In this document: positions 14,976-16,038 of the stretch, piece after piece
How positions within the stretch are numbered: position 1 is the first letter of the stretch
How the letters are laid out: each line of letters begins with the position of its first letter
Origin: Bifidobacteriaceae bacterium
GTDB taxonomy: Bacteria > Actinomycetota > Actinomycetes > Actinomycetales > Bifidobacteriaceae
Assembly (NCBI GenBank): GCA_030530905.1
Contig: JAUMUB010000013.1
Span: forward strand, 1-16,038
Reading direction: 5' to 3'
DNA: 16,038 nucleotides
The notes under the pieces: model-generated
Database searches by the model: none
The model's input: only the letters and a program-made list of their open reading frames with translations
Told to the model about the DNA's origin: nothing
Position numbers and translations under genes: made by a program

Positions 14976-15737
14976 TTATTCTTCTACTGTTGAAGCCTTA
15001 GTAGTACTTTTCTTTGCTGCACGTTTTGTTGTAGTGGTTTTCTTTTCAGAAGCACTGGCGGAATCCTCAGAATCTTCTGAAACTTTAGCACTTATTTGAG
15101 CTTTAGCAGCTTGTGCTTCCTGCTCTTTTGACTTCTGCTTTGCAGCAAGTCGTGCAGCCTGACGTGCTTGACGTTCTGCACGTGATTCAGCACCACGGCG
15201 ACGCTGTTCAGACTGGGTTTGAATTTTCTTACCCTTTGGAGCCAAGGTCATGATGATGTTACGACCCTCCTGCTTAGGAGCATACTCAACAGCACCATAT
15301 TCCTCTACTTCGTTAGCAAGACGCTCTAACAGTTCAACACCGCCAATTGGACGGGACTGTTCACGACCACGAAGCATGATGGTGACCTTAACCTTATCGC
15401 CACCGTTTAAGAAACGAATAACATGACCTTTTTTCACATCAAAATCATGAGCATCAATCTTTAAACGGAAACGAATTTCCTTAACCTCAGCAGTAGTCTG
15501 ATTACGACGAGCTTCGCGAGCCTTAATTTTCTCGTTGTACTTGTACTTACCGTAATCAATTAACTTTGCTACAGGAGGTTTCGCATTAGGGGCAACCTCA
15601 ACGAGATCAAGGTTCGCCTCTTTAGCTAAGTTCAAAGCAACAGAAGTTGCAATAACTCCAACCTGTTCGCCTTTAGGGCCAATAAGTCGTACCTGAGAGA
15701 CTTGTATCTCGTCATTAATACGTGGTTCGTCGCTAAT
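14976..15737 (-). CDS. infC: Translation initiation factor IF-3
   Basis: IF3 binds the 30S subunit, keeps subunits apart and checks the start codon. From the chosen start it has 253 residues. The N-domain begins [20 protein letters not shown], with [20 protein letters not shown]; the C-domain includes [17 protein letters not shown]. About 80 residues follow the normal IF3 end, a Lys/Ala/Ser/Glu-rich tail (about 173-253). The frame is open to a TTG at 15782, but this has no ribosome site and would add 15 unconserved residues. GGAG at 15743-15746 lies five bases before an ATT (15737) and two before an ATC (15740), directly in front of SDEPRIN. A rare ATT or ATC start, as in E. coli infC, is therefore likely and would allow IF3 to limit its own synthesis. 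Confidence 0.9.
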   Translation of the reverse strand: MSDEPRINDEIQVSQVRLIGPKGEQVGVIATSVALNLAKEANLDLVEVAPNAKPPVAKLIDYGKYKYNEKIKAREARRNQTTAEVKEIRFRLKIDAHDFDVKKGHVIRFLNGGDKVKVTIMLRGREQSRPIGGVELLERLANEVEEYGAVEYAPKQEGRNIIMTLAPKGKKIQTQSEQRRRGAESRAERQARQAARLAAKQKSKEQEAQAAKAQISAKVSEDSEDSASASEKKTTTTKRAAKKSTTKASTVEE

Positions 15738-15935
15738 GATAACTCCAATCCTAGTGTGTCTGAAAACCGTAATTGAATTCAAGGCATGGCAACATTAATG
15801 TCACCTTTATAGCTATATAGCTTATCGCTTAGCGATACCATGAACCCGAAACTACGAAAAATTTCCAGGTGGGGCTTTGCCCACTTTCTTGATTTCTCAA
15901 GCCAAGAAAATATACTACCACACTGCTTGACATTT
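15738..15935 (-). promoter_or_regulatory. Structured leader of the infC operon
   Basis: Between the upstream terminator and infC the minus-strand RNA could form several structures in order: CTTGA-GAAA-TCAAG (15888-15901), a GTGGG/CCCAC stem (15869-15884), a perfect 7-bp-arm palindrome TATCGCT-T-AGCGATA (15823-15837) and an abutting 12-bp palindrome AGCTATATAGCT (15811-15822). A possible -10 box TATATT lies at 15909-15914. infC operon leaders in other bacteria are controlled by L20 or by attenuation; which, if either, applies here is not visible from sequence. Confidence 0.5.
15751..15795 (-). CDS. Possible leader peptide upstream of infC (14 codons)
   Basis: A small open reading frame encodes [14 protein letters not shown] and stops at TAG 13 bp before the probable infC start. 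It has a good ribosome site, AAAGGTGA (15801-15808), five bases from its ATG, better than that of infC itself. The frame differs from infC. It begins right after two adjacent palindromes and ends at the infC ribosome site, the arrangement expected of a leader peptide or translational coupler. No homologue is known to me, and such a short frame can arise by chance. Confidence 0.4.
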   Translation of the reverse strand: MLPCLEFNYGFQTH

Positions 15936-15965
15936 ATAAAAAGGCGGAGTTTAACTCCACCTTTT
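15933..15965 (-). terminator. Rho-independent terminator of the gene upstream of infC
   Basis: A 12-bp stem (15939-15950 with 15954-15965) with a three-base loop and a U run (TTTTTAT) on the minus strand lies 13 bp after the stop codon at 15979. One pair is U-G only on the minus strand, which shows its direction. Confidence 0.88.
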
Positions 15966-15978
15966 ACTCTCATATTAA

Positions 15979-16038
15979 CTAAACAGCTTCAACAACTGGT
16001 TTTTCACCATTGTGCACAAAATATACGTCATACCATGT
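15979..16038 (-). CDS. C-terminal end of an unidentified protein (cut by window edge)
   Basis: The last 19 codons (TWYDVYFVHNGEKPVVEAV) and a TAG stop are visible on the minus strand. The terminator directly after it supports a real gene end. The fragment is too short to name the protein; aromatic residues and VHNG give no safe family assignment. Confidence 0.65.
   Translation of the reverse strand, partial: TWYDVYFVHNGEKPVVEAV

Noticed and set aside
15779..15973. A 64-codon minus-strand frame covering the infC leader
   Set aside because: It starts inside the terminator of the upstream gene, has no good ribosome site and no recognisable protein pattern; the region is better explained as a leader RNA.

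Overview
The window looks like ordinary core chromosome of a low-GC member of the Bifidobacteriaceae, most likely Gardnerella or a close relative. This rests on the gene order infC-rpmI-rplT / xerD-parA-scpA-scpB / typA / pheA-tyrA / xerC / opp, the actinobacterial style of the proteins (IF3 with a long basic tail, a ParA next to ScpAB), and the AT-rich bases and codons, which most bifidobacteria lack. The genus is an inference; no rRNA gene is present. All genes but one lie on the minus strand, so transcription runs from high to low coordinates.

Layout from the right end, in the direction of transcription. (1) 15979-16038 is the last 19 codons of an unidentified gene, followed by a Rho-independent terminator. 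(2) 14292-15935 is the translation operon infC-rpmI-rplT. It has a structured leader containing a possible 14-codon leader peptide, and infC probably starts at a rare ATT or ATC codon. A strong GC-rich terminator follows rplT. (3) 10683-14080 is a chromosome segregation cluster, xerD-parA-scpA-scpB, with gaps of 24-38 bp. (4) 8612-10534 is typA (bipA) with its own leader and a very clear terminator. (5) 6095-8518 is a tightly overlapping unit: a four-helix membrane protein of unknown function, prephenate dehydratase (pheA) and prephenate dehydrogenase (tyrA). Together the last two form the branch from prephenate to phenylalanine and tyrosine. (6) 5838-6080 is the only plus-strand gene, a lone small domain resembling the N-terminal domain of actinobacterial GNAT acetyltransferases. 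(7) 4690-5694 is xerC, divergent from it. (8) 1-4340 is an oligopeptide ABC importer: oppA (lipoprotein), a hairpin in a 351-bp gap, then oppB, oppC and the start of an ATPase gene that leaves the window.

How the genes work together: XerC and XerD resolve chromosome dimers, ParA and ScpAB organise and segregate the chromosome, IF3/L35/L20/TypA serve the ribosome, and the Opp system imports peptides. I found no CRISPR array, phage, insertion sequence, tRNA or toxin-antitoxin pair, and no clear new multi-gene system. The best leads are the infC leader with its small open reading frame, the diverged prephenate dehydratase motifs, the lone GNAT-associated domain, and a 13-bp direct repeat in front of oppA.
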